Translations under genes and position numbers: made by a program
DNA from: Vulcanimicrobiota bacterium
Lineage (GTDB): Bacteria > Vulcanimicrobiota > Vulcanimicrobiia > Vulcanimicrobiales > Vulcanimicrobiaceae
Assembly: GCA_003161435.1 (NCBI GenBank)
Contig: PMOS01000012.1
Coordinates: 124,001-188,000, forward strand
Reading direction: 5' to 3'
Length of the DNA stretch: 64,000 nucleotides
In this document: positions 27,104 through 36,239 of the stretch, one piece after another
How the letters are laid out: each line of letters opens with the position of its first letter
Numbering within the stretch: the stretch's first letter is position 1
Notes under the pieces: generated by a model
What the model was told of the DNA's origin: nothing
Seen by the model: the letters and a program-made list of their open reading frames with translations, nothing else
Databases searched by the model: none

Positions 27104-27957
27104 CAGTGCTTCACGAAGAGGTGCGTGGTGATCGCGATATACTCCGCCGCGGGGAAAAGGATCAGTTGAGCGAGCAGCGTGCCGACGAACGCCGTCACGA
27201 CCAGCACGACGATCATCGCATGGACGTCCGCCACCGGTCGCTCCCCGCGAACCGTCTGATCGACGATGTAGGCCGACGTCGGGTCGACGAACAGCGAGAA
27301 GGCGATCGTTCCGATGCCGTTGACCAGCCCCGACAGACCGATCGCCGTGCCGCGCGCGTTGAGGTTCAGCACGCTGGCGTAGTACGCGGCCACCACCCCG
27401 ATCGCGTACACCATCATGATGATCGTGTTCCCGATGATCAGCTTGCGCGGGATCGCGCGGAACGGCAGTTTGCGCGCCTCGCTCAGCGAGGGCATGCGGA
27501 CCTCGCGGATCAGGGCGAGCTGAACGCGCGGATCGAGCAGCCGCGTCATCGCGCCCGGGATCGAACCCATGCGCTCGAAGGCGCGCACGCCGCGCACGAA
27601 GAGCAAGATGAAGGCGGGCATGAGCAAGCCGCCGATCACGATCCCGACCGTTCCGGCGCCGACGATGATCCGCATCTGCGTATCGAAGACGTGCAGCGCG
27701 TACGGCGCGACGACGGCTTGGTGCGCGGCCTCAGCGGCGTTGGCGGGCGCGTCGGCCAAACCGCCGAGTGCCGGGGTGACCACGAGATTGGCCAGCCGGC
27801 TCGCCGTGACGACCAGCGAGAACAGCGAGATCGCGGTCGCGATCCGACCCGTCGTGACGCCCGCGACGCGCGCCGCGTACGCCCCGATCTGGATCGCTTG
27901 CGTGACGAGGTTCAACCCGGCGGCCACGATGAGGTTCGTGACCAAGACGTCGCTCAC
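27103..27957 (-). CDS. amj: Amj-family lipid II flippase
   Basis: 284 residues from the GTG at 27957 (GTGA overlap with the M16 gene). A polytopic membrane protein. Early motifs YAARVAGVTTGRIATAISLF and SRLANLVVTPALGGLAD match the Amj family, the alternate lipid II flippase described in Bacillus subtilis that moves the peptidoglycan precursor across the membrane. Length (about 270-285) is typical. The family assignment is from motif recall; whether it is the main flippase depends on whether a murJ exists elsewhere. Confidence 0.82.
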   Translation of the reverse strand: MSDVLVTNLIVAAGLNLVTQAIQIGAYAARVAGVTTGRIATAISLFSLVVTASRLANLVVTPALGGLADAPANAAEAAHQAVVAPYALHVFDTQMRIIVGAGTVGIVIGGLLMPAFILLFVRGVRAFERMGSIPGAMTRLLDPRVQLALIREVRMPSLSEARKLPFRAIPRKLIIGNTIIMMVYAIGVVAAYYASVLNLNARGTAIGLSGLVNGIGTIAFSLFVDPTSAYIVDQTVRGERPVADVHAMIVVLVVTAFVGTLLAQLILFPAAEYIAITTHLFVKH

Positions 27958-29213
27958 GCCGCGGCGGCTCCCGGCAATCGGACGTTGCGCACCTCGGCCG
28001 GGCCCAGGACGCACAAGCCGCGCTGAGCCGTACCCAGCAGCTCGCGCGCCAGCGAGTCGACGGCGGCCACGTCGACCGCGTCGAACGCCCCTTCGACCTC
28101 TTCGGTCGAGATCTGCCGGCCGTGCACGAGATGGTTGCGTGCCAGGCGCGACATGCGGTTGAAGGTGCTCTCGAGCGCGAGCGTCAGGTTCCCCTTGAGG
28201 TGCTCGCGCGTCCGCTCGACCTCGTCGCTCGTCGCGCCGTCCTGCAGCAGGCGGTCCAACTCGTCCACGATGACGTCGACGCACTCTTGAACGCGATCGG
28301 GCGAGCAGCCCGCGCTCACGCCGAACAAACCGGCGTCACGATACCCCTGCTGAAAGGCCGAGATCTCGTACGCCAGCCCGCGCTCTTCGCGCACGCTCTG
28401 GAACAATCGGCTCGACATCCCGCCGCCGAGCAGCGTATCGAGCACCGAGAGCGCGTAGCGCCGCTCGTCGCGCATCCCCAGCCCGGGCAGTCCGAGCAGC
28501 ACGTACGCCTGCTCGGTGTCGTCGATCGTCACGTCGAGCCCGGGCGTGAACCGCGGTCGCTCCGGCGCCGGCGGAGCCGCTTCGCCGGCGAACGACACGA
28601 ACGCCTCGCCGACGAGCCGCACGACGTCGTCGTGCTCGAGATTCCCCGCGGCGGTGACGATGACGGTGGATGGCGCATACCGCGTCGCTCGCCAGTTCAA
28701 CAGGTCGTCGCGCGAGATCCCGCTGACGGTATCCGCGAAGCCGATCGTCGGATCGCCCAGGTTGGCGCCGCGCCACAGCGTGCGCGTGAAGCGGTCGTGC
28801 ACGACCTCGCCGGGCGAGTCGTCGTACATCTTGATCTCTTCGAGCACGACCTGCTGTTCGCGCGCGAGGTCGTCGGCGGCGAAGAGCGCGTGCTGGAGTA
28901 TGTCGCCCAATACGTCGACCGCCCGCGGCAGATGCCGGTCGACGACGTGAGCGTAGAAACAGGTCGACTCCTTGTCGGTCATCGCGTTGAGGTCGCCGCC
29001 GACCGCGTCCATCTCTTCGGCGATCCGGCGCGACGTGCGCCGCGGCGTCCCCTTGAAGACCATGTGCTCGAGCAGGTGCGAGATCCCGCGCTGCGGCGCC
29101 GGTTCACAGGCGGAGCCCACGTCGCACCAGACGCCGATCGTCGCGGAGCGAACGTGACTCATCGACTCGGTGAGTACCAGGAGACCGCTGGGTAGCATTG
29201 AGGTCCGAATCAT
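27954..29213 (-). CDS. M16 family zinc metallopeptidase
   Basis: 419 residues, ATG at 29213 overlapping the upstream stop by ATGA. The inverted zinc motif His46-Leu-Leu-Glu49-His50 (RGISHLLEHMVFKGT) is intact, and the third ligand lies in REQQVVLEEIKMYDDSP. Processing-peptidase-like features include LLGGGMSSRLFQSVREERGLAY. It has a single M16 unit pair of about 420 residues, as in bacterial PqqL/YmxG-like proteins, often next to translation genes. No signal peptide, so probably cytoplasmic. Confidence 0.93.
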   Translation of the reverse strand: MIRTSMLPSGLLVLTESMSHVRSATIGVWCDVGSACEPAPQRGISHLLEHMVFKGTPRRTSRRIAEEMDAVGGDLNAMTDKESTCFYAHVVDRHLPRAVDVLGDILQHALFAADDLAREQQVVLEEIKMYDDSPGEVVHDRFTRTLWRGANLGDPTIGFADTVSGISRDDLLNWRATRYAPSTVIVTAAGNLEHDDVVRLVGEAFVSFAGEAAPPAPERPRFTPGLDVTIDDTEQAYVLLGLPGLGMRDERRYALSVLDTLLGGGMSSRLFQSVREERGLAYEISAFQQGYRDAGLFGVSAGCSPDRVQECVDVIVDELDRLLQDGATSDEVERTREHLKGNLTLALESTFNRMSRLARNHLVHGRQISTEEVEGAFDAVDVAAVDSLARELLGTAQRGLCVLGPAEVRNVRLPGAAAA

Positions 29214-29746
29214 CCGCTGGTCCCCTTCGACAGAGACGCCCGGAAGGCCGGGTCCCAGAAGATTCCCCGTCCGCCCGCGAGCCGCTGAGGGACGTTCGCC
29301 CGCTGCGCGCGGGGCACGGTGATCGAGAAGACGGTGGCCGATGTCGGCTTGGCAAAGTCGCCGCTGACGATCGTGCCCTTCCCGGCATCGACCGGAACGG
29401 TTGCCCAGCAGTCGACCTCGTTCACCTCCGGGGCGGCGGCGTAGGCGCCGGCGACCAGCGCCGCGATCTCGGCGTTCCACGATTCCAGGTCCAGGGCGCG
29501 GTGAAACTTCGTACCCGAGACGATCAGCCCACAGTCGACGTGGGCGCCGGCGCGCTCGCAGCGCACGCGCAACAGCTGGGCGGGCAGCGGGTGCGCCAGC
29601 AGCGCCGCGGCGATCCGCCGCGCCGTCACGACGTCGCCGCCGGAGCTGCGCTGCAGGACGCGCGCGTCCTCAGGCCGCGCCGTACACGTCGCCGAAACGA
29701 CGAGGACGCACGCGAGCAGCACCGGCACCACGCGAGCAACGCGCAT
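29210..29746 (-). CDS. Exported protein of unknown function
   Basis: 178 residues. A signal peptide (MRVARVVPVLLACVLVVSATCTA) is followed by a soluble domain with three or four cysteines (RVRCERAGAHVDCGL). It overlaps the M16 gene start by 4 bases and follows proS by 8 bases, so it is part of the proS-M16-amj transcription unit. No family was recognised. Confidence 0.65.
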   Translation of the reverse strand: MRVARVVPVLLACVLVVSATCTARPEDARVLQRSSGGDVVTARRIAAALLAHPLPAQLLRVRCERAGAHVDCGLIVSGTKFHRALDLESWNAEIAALVAGAYAAAPEVNEVDCWATVPVDAGKGTIVSGDFAKPTSATVFSITVPRAQRANVPQRLAGGRGIFWDPAFRASLSKGTSG

Positions 29747-29754
29747 GCGGCCGC

Positions 29755-31215
29755 TCAGTACGCCTGCGCGAAGTAGGCCTGATACCGAGCGGGCTCACCG
29801 CAGGGCACGCAGCGGTCGGCGCGCGCCGGCTCTCGCAGGTTGCGCGATGACGCGCTGGTCGCTTCCTTCACCGCCGCCTCGCAGTCGGGCCGGCCGCACC
29901 ACGGCACGTCGATCATCCCCGCGCGTTCGACGAGCAACCGGAAGAACTCGTCACGGTCCAGCGTCGCGATCGTATGATCCTGCAAGAACGTCTTGGCTTG
30001 CGCGAACAGGTTGTGCTGGATCTGCTCGAGCAGCGTCGGGATGAACGTGACGACGTCGTCGAGCGGAACCTGTTGTTTTTGCCCCTCCTCTTTCATCGCT
30101 TTGTCGCGGCGAACGACGGTCGCCACGCCGGCTTCGATGTCGCGGTTGCCCAACTCGAGCCGAATCGGTACGCCGCGCATGTCCCACTCGTTGAACTTGT
30201 AGCCCGGCGACTGCCCCGGCCGGTCGTCGAGCTTTACGCGCAGACCGGCGGCCTTGCACTTTTGGTACAGGTCGCGCGCCGCCTCGTCGAGGCGCGTCGT
30301 GTCGCCGCGCGGGATCGGCACGATCACCACTTCGGTCGGCGCCATCTTCGGCGGAATGCGCAGGCCGCGGTCGTCGCCGTGCGTCATGATGAGCGCGCCC
30401 AGCATCCGCCACGACATCCCCCACGACGTCGTCCAACAGTACTGCTGGGTCTGATCCTCCGCGGCGAACGTGATGTCGTACGCGCGCGCGAAGTTCTGGC
30501 CCAGCTCGTGCGATGTCGCCGACTGCAGCGCGCGGCCGTCGGGCATCAGCGCTTCGATCGAGAACGTGTGGTTCGCGCCGGCGAAGCGTTCGGTCGACGA
30601 CTTCTCGCCTTTGTACACGGGGACCGCGCAGATGTCTTCGGCGACCTCGCGGTAGACTTCGAGCATCCGCGCGACCTCCTCGGCCGCCTCCGTCTCGGTC
30701 GCGTGCGCGGTGTGGCCTTCTTGCCATAGAAACTCGGCGGTGCGCAGGAACGGTCGCGTGCGCTTCTCCCAGCGCATCACGTTGGCCCACTGGTTGATGA
30801 GCACCGGCAGATCGCGATACGACTGGATCCACTCCGCGTACATCACACCGATGATCACTTCGGAGGTCGGCCGGATCGCGAGCCGTTCGGTGAGCTTTTC
30901 GGTGCCGCCCTCGGTGACCCACGCGACCTCGGGGGCGAAGCCCTCGACGTGCTCGGCCTCCTTCATCAGCAACGACTCGGGGATGAGCAGCGGAAAATAG
31001 GCGTTCTCGTGACCGGTTTCTTTGAAGCGTCCATCGAGCTCGGCGACCAGCCGCTCCCACAATCCCATCCCGTAGGGCCGCAGCACGAGGCAGCCGCGCA
31101 CGGGCGCCTGCGAAACCAGCTGCGCCTGATAGCAAACGGCCTGATACCACTCGGAAAGATCGGCGTTCTTCGACGGGATGCGTTCCATGACCAATCGGCC
31201 GGGGTTCGGCGGCAT
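29755..31215 (-). CDS. proS: Prolyl-tRNA synthetase, archaeal/eukaryotic-type
   Basis: 486 residues (an ATG at 31188 giving MERIPSKNADLSEWY is a good alternative start). Class II synthetase that charges tRNA-Pro. Motif 2 RWEKRTRPFLRTAEFLWQEGHTAH and motif 3 GDDRGLRIPPKMAPTEVVI are clear, followed by an anticodon-binding domain and a C-terminal zinc-type domain (CGRPDCEAA... RCVPCGEPA). The absence of the bacterial editing insertion, together with the C-terminal extension ending in Tyr, marks the archaeal-type (ProS type 3) enzyme found in some bacteria. Confidence 0.95.
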   Translation of the reverse strand: MPPNPGRLVMERIPSKNADLSEWYQAVCYQAQLVSQAPVRGCLVLRPYGMGLWERLVAELDGRFKETGHENAYFPLLIPESLLMKEAEHVEGFAPEVAWVTEGGTEKLTERLAIRPTSEVIIGVMYAEWIQSYRDLPVLINQWANVMRWEKRTRPFLRTAEFLWQEGHTAHATETEAAEEVARMLEVYREVAEDICAVPVYKGEKSSTERFAGANHTFSIEALMPDGRALQSATSHELGQNFARAYDITFAAEDQTQQYCWTTSWGMSWRMLGALIMTHGDDRGLRIPPKMAPTEVVIVPIPRGDTTRLDEAARDLYQKCKAAGLRVKLDDRPGQSPGYKFNEWDMRGVPIRLELGNRDIEAGVATVVRRDKAMKEEGQKQQVPLDDVVTFIPTLLEQIQHNLFAQAKTFLQDHTIATLDRDEFFRLLVERAGMIDVPWCGRPDCEAAVKEATSASSRNLREPARADRCVPCGEPARYQAYFAQAY

Positions 31216-31250
31216 GGCGTTCGTTCCCGTCGCCGAATGGCGCGAGTGCC

Positions 31251-31892
31251 ATGCCGAAGCTCACCCGCATCTACACCCGAACCGGAGACGACGGTACCAC
31301 CGGCCTGGTCGGCGGACAGCGCGTCAAGAAGAACGCGTTGCGGATCGAGGCGTATGGGACGATCGACGAGCTCTCGTCGGTGATCGGCCTCGCGCGGACG
31401 GCGCTGACCGACGTCCTGCGCACGCGCCCCGTGCAGGACATCCACCACGCGCACGAAGTCGCGCGCGAGCTCGACGCGTGGCTGGCGTGGACGCAAGACG
31501 CGCTGTTCAATCTCGGCAGCGATCTTGCGACGCTGCCCGGCGATCGGTGGGAGGGGATGCCGCTCATCGGCGTGGCCGATGCAACCGCGCTTGAGCGCGC
31601 GATCGATCGTGCCCAACAGGACCTCGAACCGTTGGCGAATTTCATCCTGCCGGGCGGTTCGTATCCCGGTGCCTTCTTGCATCAAGCGCGCACCGTGTGC
31701 CGCCGTGCGGAGCGGCTGCTGTTCACCCTGCGCGACGACGAGCCGATCACATCCGACGTGCTGCGCTATGTGAACCGCCTCTCGGATGCGCTCTTCGTAT
31801 GGTCGCGGTGGATCAACCACGCGCTCGAACAGCCGGAGCACCTGTGGAACGCGAAGACCGCGCCGCCGGAACTGCCCGCGCCTTCGGAGTAA
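31251..31892 (+). CDS. PduO-type ATP:cob(I)alamin adenosyltransferase
   Basis: 213 residues, ATG at 31251. Makes adenosylcobalamin from cob(I)alamin and ATP. The N-terminal ATP site TRTGDDGTTGLVGGQRVKK, YGTIDELSSVIGLAR, NFILPGGS, CRRAERLLF and YVNRLSDALFVWSR are all family signatures. A short insertion around residues 60-75 distinguishes it from minimal members. It diverges from proS and is followed 4 bases later by a VOC protein gene. Confidence 0.95.
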   Translation: MPKLTRIYTRTGDDGTTGLVGGQRVKKNALRIEAYGTIDELSSVIGLARTALTDVLRTRPVQDIHHAHEVARELDAWLAWTQDALFNLGSDLATLPGDRWEGMPLIGVADATALERAIDRAQQDLEPLANFILPGGSYPGAFLHQARTVCRRAERLLFTLRDDEPITSDVLRYVNRLSDALFVWSRWINHALEQPEHLWNAKTAPPELPAPSE

Positions 31893-31896
31893 CCCG

Positions 31897-32352
31897 ATGA
31901 TCGATCACATCGCCCATCCGAGTTTCGATGCCGCCGCGACGCACCGGTTCTACAGCGAGGTCCTCGGTGCTCGTCTGAAGGCCGCATTCAGCGGAGAGAG
32001 TCCGGAGTGGAACGCACGCTATCTGCTTGCGGCGTACGAACTCGAAGGCGCGGAAATCGATCTCTTCACGTTCGAGGGAATCGTTCGGCCGCAGCCCGAC
32101 GGCCTGCCGCGCGATATCCGTCACGTCGGACTCGCCGTGCCGACGGAACGTGACCTTACGCGGATGCACGAACGCCTGGACGATCACGCCGCAGCATATT
32201 GGACCGAAACCCGCGACGACGGCGAGCACCTGTACGTCACCGATCCGAACGGGTTGATCATCGAGCTTTCGATCGCGCCACCGCCCTATGCCGATCGGTC
32301 CGACGCCTTTGACGTCGTCCGCGCATGGATCGAGCGCACCGCCCCAGCTTGA
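31897..32352 (+). CDS. VOC (glyoxalase/bleomycin-resistance) family protein
   Basis: 151 residues, ATG at 31897, 4 bases after the cobalamin adenosyltransferase gene. The vicinal-oxygen-chelate fold has beta-alpha-beta-beta-beta repeats with candidate metal ligands His in MIDHIAHPSF, His in RHVGLAVPTE and Glu in GLIIELSIAP. The function could be an epimerase, a glyoxalase or a dioxygenase; linkage to B12 metabolism makes a methylmalonyl-CoA epimerase-like role possible but unproven. Confidence 0.8.
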   Translation: MIDHIAHPSFDAAATHRFYSEVLGARLKAAFSGESPEWNARYLLAAYELEGAEIDLFTFEGIVRPQPDGLPRDIRHVGLAVPTERDLTRMHERLDDHAAAYWTETRDDGEHLYVTDPNGLIIELSIAPPPYADRSDAFDVVRAWIERTAPA

Positions 32353-32465
32353 TGCGACGGGAGCGCCGCGTCGGCTAACGGTAGGCCGTCGAACGGACGA
32401 TCCTGGAAGAGTCCCGCCAGCGACGATTTGCCGTCGCGTCGGGAACGGTCCTGGGGTGCCCTTCA

Positions 32466-34551
32466 TTGACGCCAGCCATCGCAAGTGTGCGGTTTTGCAC
32501 GCTGCTCGGAACAGCAGGGCTTCTTTTCGGCTGCGGGGGCGGTGGCGGCGCAGCATTGGCGCCGCCAAGCATGCGCGCGACGCCCGCTTCCGGCACACCA
32601 CAGTCCGTGCGATTCTCTCTTACCATCGCCGGGCCGCCGGGGACGCACAGTTCCGCCAAGCGCCGGTTGCCGCGATTCATATCACCCGCGACCGACGGCG
32701 TGCTGATTCAGGCCTACGCGCATATCGATGCGAAACATGTAACGCTGTTGGGCTCCAGCACGGCCGACGTCTCTTCCGGTTCCGCAGCCTGCGGCGGTCA
32801 CACGGGCTATCCGCGGACGTGCGCCGTGGCCGCCCCGGCGCCGGTCGGTGACGATGATTTCGTCGTGACCACCTACGACGCGGCCCCGAGCGCCGGAACG
32901 TTCAGCACGGCCGCCCACGTCCTGGGTCGCGGTGCCGTCAACGAAACCGTCGTCTCGGGTGCTGCGAACACAGCCTCGGTGTTCATCAGCGGCGTCGTCT
33001 CGTCGCTGAACCCCGCGCAGACGTTCGCCTCGCTGCCGGCCGACGGGATGACGCATTCCTTTGGCTTCGTGTTGCAGCCGCAAGACTTCGACAACGACCC
33101 GATTACCGCGGGCAACAATGACCCCTATGCCAACCCGATCACCCTGACGCTAGCCGAGACCGGCGGCAGCGGCCATGCGACGCTGGTGCTCAACGGCACC
33201 ATCGTCGGCACAACCGCGACGATAACGCACTCATCCGACACGATCGCGCTACGGTACGACGGTCAGGGGCGCCGTATCCGCAGCCGTATTCGACGCTAAC
33301 GACGATATCAGCGCCGGGCGTGATCGCAACGAGCGTACGTGTTTCGCCGCTGTACGTCGGCGAGCTCGACGGCGACTATAATCCGTCGAACTCCGGAACG
33401 AATCCGCCGGCTCCGGTCGTGCTTCTGGGCCAGGGCGACAAGGCGTACCTGTTCGTCTACGAAGCGGACGCGCCGGCCGGGACCGTCTTCACCGCAACAC
33501 CGAGCAACGGCTGCTCGGGCGTCGTCAGCGTCTCGATGAGCGGTACGACGGCGTTGCTGATTGACGGGTCAACGGCTGCCGCGAACGGCGTTTGTACGAT
33601 TACGCTGTCCGACGGCATGAGCTCCGTTCCGGTGACCTTCACGAACGGCGTAGCAGGGCCGAACGCGGCCGGACCACTCACGGTCACGACGTATTGGCCG
33701 CCCACCTTCAGGACGACGAACTTCACTTCGGTGACGCGCGGTCCGGACGGCGCGATGTGGTTCTGGATGGACAGCGAACCAGGTACCTTACTCGCGTCAC
33801 GACAAGCGGCGCTGTCACCCAATTCGCTGCGCCAACTTTTGGGAACGGATACGGCTCGACTGGGTACGGCATCGCCGCCGGCGCTGATGGAAACCTGTGG
33901 GTCACGGACAACAGCGGCTCGATCGACCGCGTTACGACTGCCGGAGTCTGGACCGTGTATCGGCTTCCGAGCGGGAGCGCCGCACTCAGCATCACTGCAG
34001 GCGGCGACGGGAACCTTTGGTTCACCGAGTCTCAGGTATCTCGCATCGGGCGCATTACGCCGGCCGGTACGATTACCGAATTCCCAATGCCCGCCGCCTA
34101 CAGCGTTATGAACCCTTGGACGCAAACGATTACCAAGGGTCCGGACGGCACTGTCTGGTTTACGGCCAGCCCCGACGCGGTGGGCCGCGTCGCATCCGAC
34201 GGGACGGTCACGATGTTTCCGCAGCCTGCCGGCAGTGGCCCGGACAACATTACCGGTGGCCCTGACGGTAACGTCTGGTTCAACACGTCGACCGGCATCG
34301 CGAAGATCACGCCGAGCGGAACAGTGACGACGTTTCCTCTTCCACATCTCGCCTATGGATCTCTCACCACGGGAACCGACGGCAACCTGTGGGTCGTCGA
34401 GAACGCCCAGCTCTTGGCGAAGGTAACCGTCAACGGTGCGGTCACCGAATATGCCGTTCCGAACGTCGTTCAGATCGGTGCGATCGCGACGGGATTCGAC
34501 GCCGATCTTTGGGTCGCGAGCGAGCCGGCGATCGTCAGGGTGCAGTACTGA
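32466..34551 (+). pseudogene. Vgb-type beta-propeller lipoprotein, broken by two frameshifts
   Basis: The frame from 32466 encodes a lipoprotein signal (LLGTAGLLFGCGGGGG) and continues to a stop at 33297-33299. The sensible protein switches frame near 33270 and again near 33785-33800. The first switch is restored by one extra G in the GGGG of GGTCAGGGGCGCC (giving DGQGAPYPQPYS), the second by an indel near GAACCAGGTACC. The last third is a run of streptogramin-lyase/NHL-type blades (GGDGNLWFTESQVSRIGRI; GPDGTVWFTASPDAVGRV; GPDGNVWFNTSTGIAKI; GTDGNLWVVEN). Intact, it would be about 695 residues. The breaks may be real decay or homopolymer sequencing errors. Confidence 0.8.
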
Positions 34552-34555
34552 ATCC

Positions 34556-34699
34556 GTGACGCAGCGCTTCGCGTGCGGACGCTCTAGCGCAGGGCTGGCG
34601 GCGGCCTTTTTGCTCTTCGGCTGCGGTGGCGGCGGCAGCTCGCTCGCCCCCGCGACGATACGCGCGACGCCCGCTCCCGGCGCACCACAGTCCGCGTAA
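34556..34699 (+). pseudogene. Truncated 5' copy of the propeller lipoprotein gene
   Basis: A GTG at 34556 opens a 47-residue frame: signal peptide AAAFLLFGCGGGGSSLAP, then IRATPAPGAPQSA and stop. It closely parallels the start of the gene at 32466 (LLFGCGGGGG...LAP...MRATPASGTPQS). Bases after the stop keep resemblance (ATTCCGCCAAG near 34790 versus GTTCCGCCAAG near 32650), so this is a decayed second copy with its body deleted. Confidence 0.7.
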
Positions 34700-34855
34700 C
34701 TCTGAGGTCTATGCGTCGTCGGCGTCAACCTTTCTATGTCTTCTTGCTGAAGGAATCGCGCTGAACCGGCACCTGGGCGTGTGCAATTCCGCCAAGTGCA
34801 CGCTAAGGTACTGATCACAGCCGGCGCCCTTGAGGCCTCTGCCATACCTCTGACG

Positions 34856-35680
34856 TTATAGCCCGCGCGGCCGCGGTTGACGCTGCGCGCCTGTTAGCGC
34901 AGTTCGGCTGATCGGCGAGCATCGTTCAAACGTATCATTTCGGCATTCGAGTTCATCCGATACGAAGGCGCCGATTGTGCCCATCCCGTTGAGATAGAGG
35001 CGATCGTTCCAAACGATGCCGAATTCCCGCGGCGCACCGATCCGATATAGCCCAATGAGTTGAGGGGGCCCACCCGTATTGGGGTCGCGATGAGAGCGGA
35101 TCGCGTCGCAGAACGCACCGAATACGGCCCGACTCGTATCGCGAACCTCGGTTTGGTTCCATTCGAAGATTGATTCCTGAACCACTTGGCGTCCAGTCCC
35201 ACCCTCGGCTCCGGTTCCCAATGCCACAACCACATCCGAGTTCGCGGGAATATCTGCCGTCTCGACGCTCCAGCCGTATTCGGGCAACCAGTTCAAAACG
35301 TGAACGTCAAAAGAGGCAGCCATTCCGACGGAGAGCCTAGCTGCATACAATACGGAGAATGCTCTACGCTCACGCAAAGGATAGCTAGCCAACGCTGGTT
35401 TCATTGCAGATGTAATGTAGTCGATTCGGGCGGCCGCCGGTTCATTCTCCGGGAAAGCCCCACCGCCATCGATAAGGCTGACGAGTTGGCCCAAGACTTG
35501 CGACGGAAATGCAACGTCGCCGCAGTAACCAAAGAGCTGAGGCGTACTTTTCGCAATGAATACTTTCCGCCCGAAATCCCACTGCGCATCATAGCCCAGA
35601 GTTATTCGGCTATCGCTCGCAATATAGACAGAAGCCGGGCCGCGTTGATCGATTCCGATCCAGGAAATTAACGAAGTCAC
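34856..35680 (-). CDS. Putative proteasome/HslV-like Ntn-hydrolase (orphan, low GC)
   Basis: 274 residues if started at the GTG at 35680 (a TTG at 35686 would add two residues). With that start Met removal would expose Thr as residue 1 (M-T-S-L-I-S-W), as in HslV. Downstream come IASDSRIT (compare AADSRAT of proteasome beta subunits) and GRKVFIA. The Asp-to-Lys distance is 16 residues, the same as Asp17-Lys33 in proteasome beta. GYCGDVAFPSQVLGQLV then fits the conserved Gly turn and helix. No ATPase partner (hslU, mpa) is nearby. GC is visibly lower than in neighbours, suggesting recent acquisition. The hydrolase assignment is an inference from motif spacing. Confidence 0.6.
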   Translation of the reverse strand: MTSLISWIGIDQRGPASVYIASDSRITLGYDAQWDFGRKVFIAKSTPQLFGYCGDVAFPSQVLGQLVSLIDGGGAFPENEPAAARIDYITSAMKPALASYPLRERRAFSVLYAARLSVGMAASFDVHVLNWLPEYGWSVETADIPANSDVVVALGTGAEGGTGRQVVQESIFEWNQTEVRDTSRAVFGAFCDAIRSHRDPNTGGPPQLIGLYRIGAPREFGIVWNDRLYLNGMGTIGAFVSDELECRNDTFERCSPISRTALTGAQRQPRPRGL

Positions 35681-35888
35681 ACGCAATCACTTCGACGAAC
35701 CCCAGGTGCTCATCCGGCAGAACGCTACAGAAGAGCAAATCCCGAGGCTCCCCAAACTCTCGGGAGCGTCAAGGCTACTCAGCGTCCGTCCGGCTAAGTC
35801 GGCCGGACGCGCTCGGGTCCCAGTTCGAGTGTCTCAAGTCCAATGCGGCTTGTAGCCCTGCAGGGGTTTGCTCTCAGATAATGCTCGG
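35681..35888. other. Non-coding gap with a hairpin
   Basis: About 200 bases without a gene. It holds an 8-bp stem, CGTCCGGC/GCCGGACG (35787-35794 and 35802-35809, 7-nt loop), which would lie downstream of mmcQ on the minus strand; no T-run follows. A GTTCGAGT near 35822 looks like a tRNA T-loop but no cloverleaf could be built around it. Confidence 0.4.
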
Positions 35889-36239
35889 CTACGCGCCGTC
35901 GTCGAGTTGGGCGGCGAGCTTCTTTGGGGCGATGATGCGATAGCTCTCTTCGAGCCAATCGTACAGGATGTCGAGCGGCGGGATGTCGCCGCCGAGCGGC
36001 ATCGTCACCCAGCCGGCTTTTCCCATGCCGTACGCCGTCGGCGCGGCGCCCGGCACGGACATCGCCGCCTCGTGCGCTTCGACGAGCTTGAGCGTCAGCG
36101 TCGTCTTGCCGAAGAACGCGAAGATCTTCTTGCCGACCTTCACGCAGGTGTCGCCCCACGGATGATCTTCCCATGCGCCGGGAAACGTCAGCGCGCGTTC
36201 GCGTAGGCGCGTGCCCGAATCGTTCGCTTTCTTCTTCAT
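35889..36239 (-). CDS. MmcQ/YjbR family protein
   Basis: 116 residues. Small CyaY-fold protein of the MmcQ/YjbR family: FPGAWEDHPWGDTCVKVGKKIFAFFG and GWVTMPLGGDIPPLDILYDWLEESYRIIAPKK are diagnostic. Members are described as DNA-binding-like with no settled function. The ATG at 36239 overlaps the NUDIX gene's stop by 4 bases. Confidence 0.9.
   Translation of the reverse strand: MKKKANDSGTRLRERALTFPGAWEDHPWGDTCVKVGKKIFAFFGKTTLTLKLVEAHEAAMSVPGAAPTAYGMGKAGWVTMPLGGDIPPLDILYDWLEESYRIIAPKKLAAQLDDGA

Noticed and set aside
35780..35860. Possible tRNA or att site (GTTCGAGT T-loop-like motif)
   Set aside because: No acceptor, D or anticodon stems could be paired around it on either strand.
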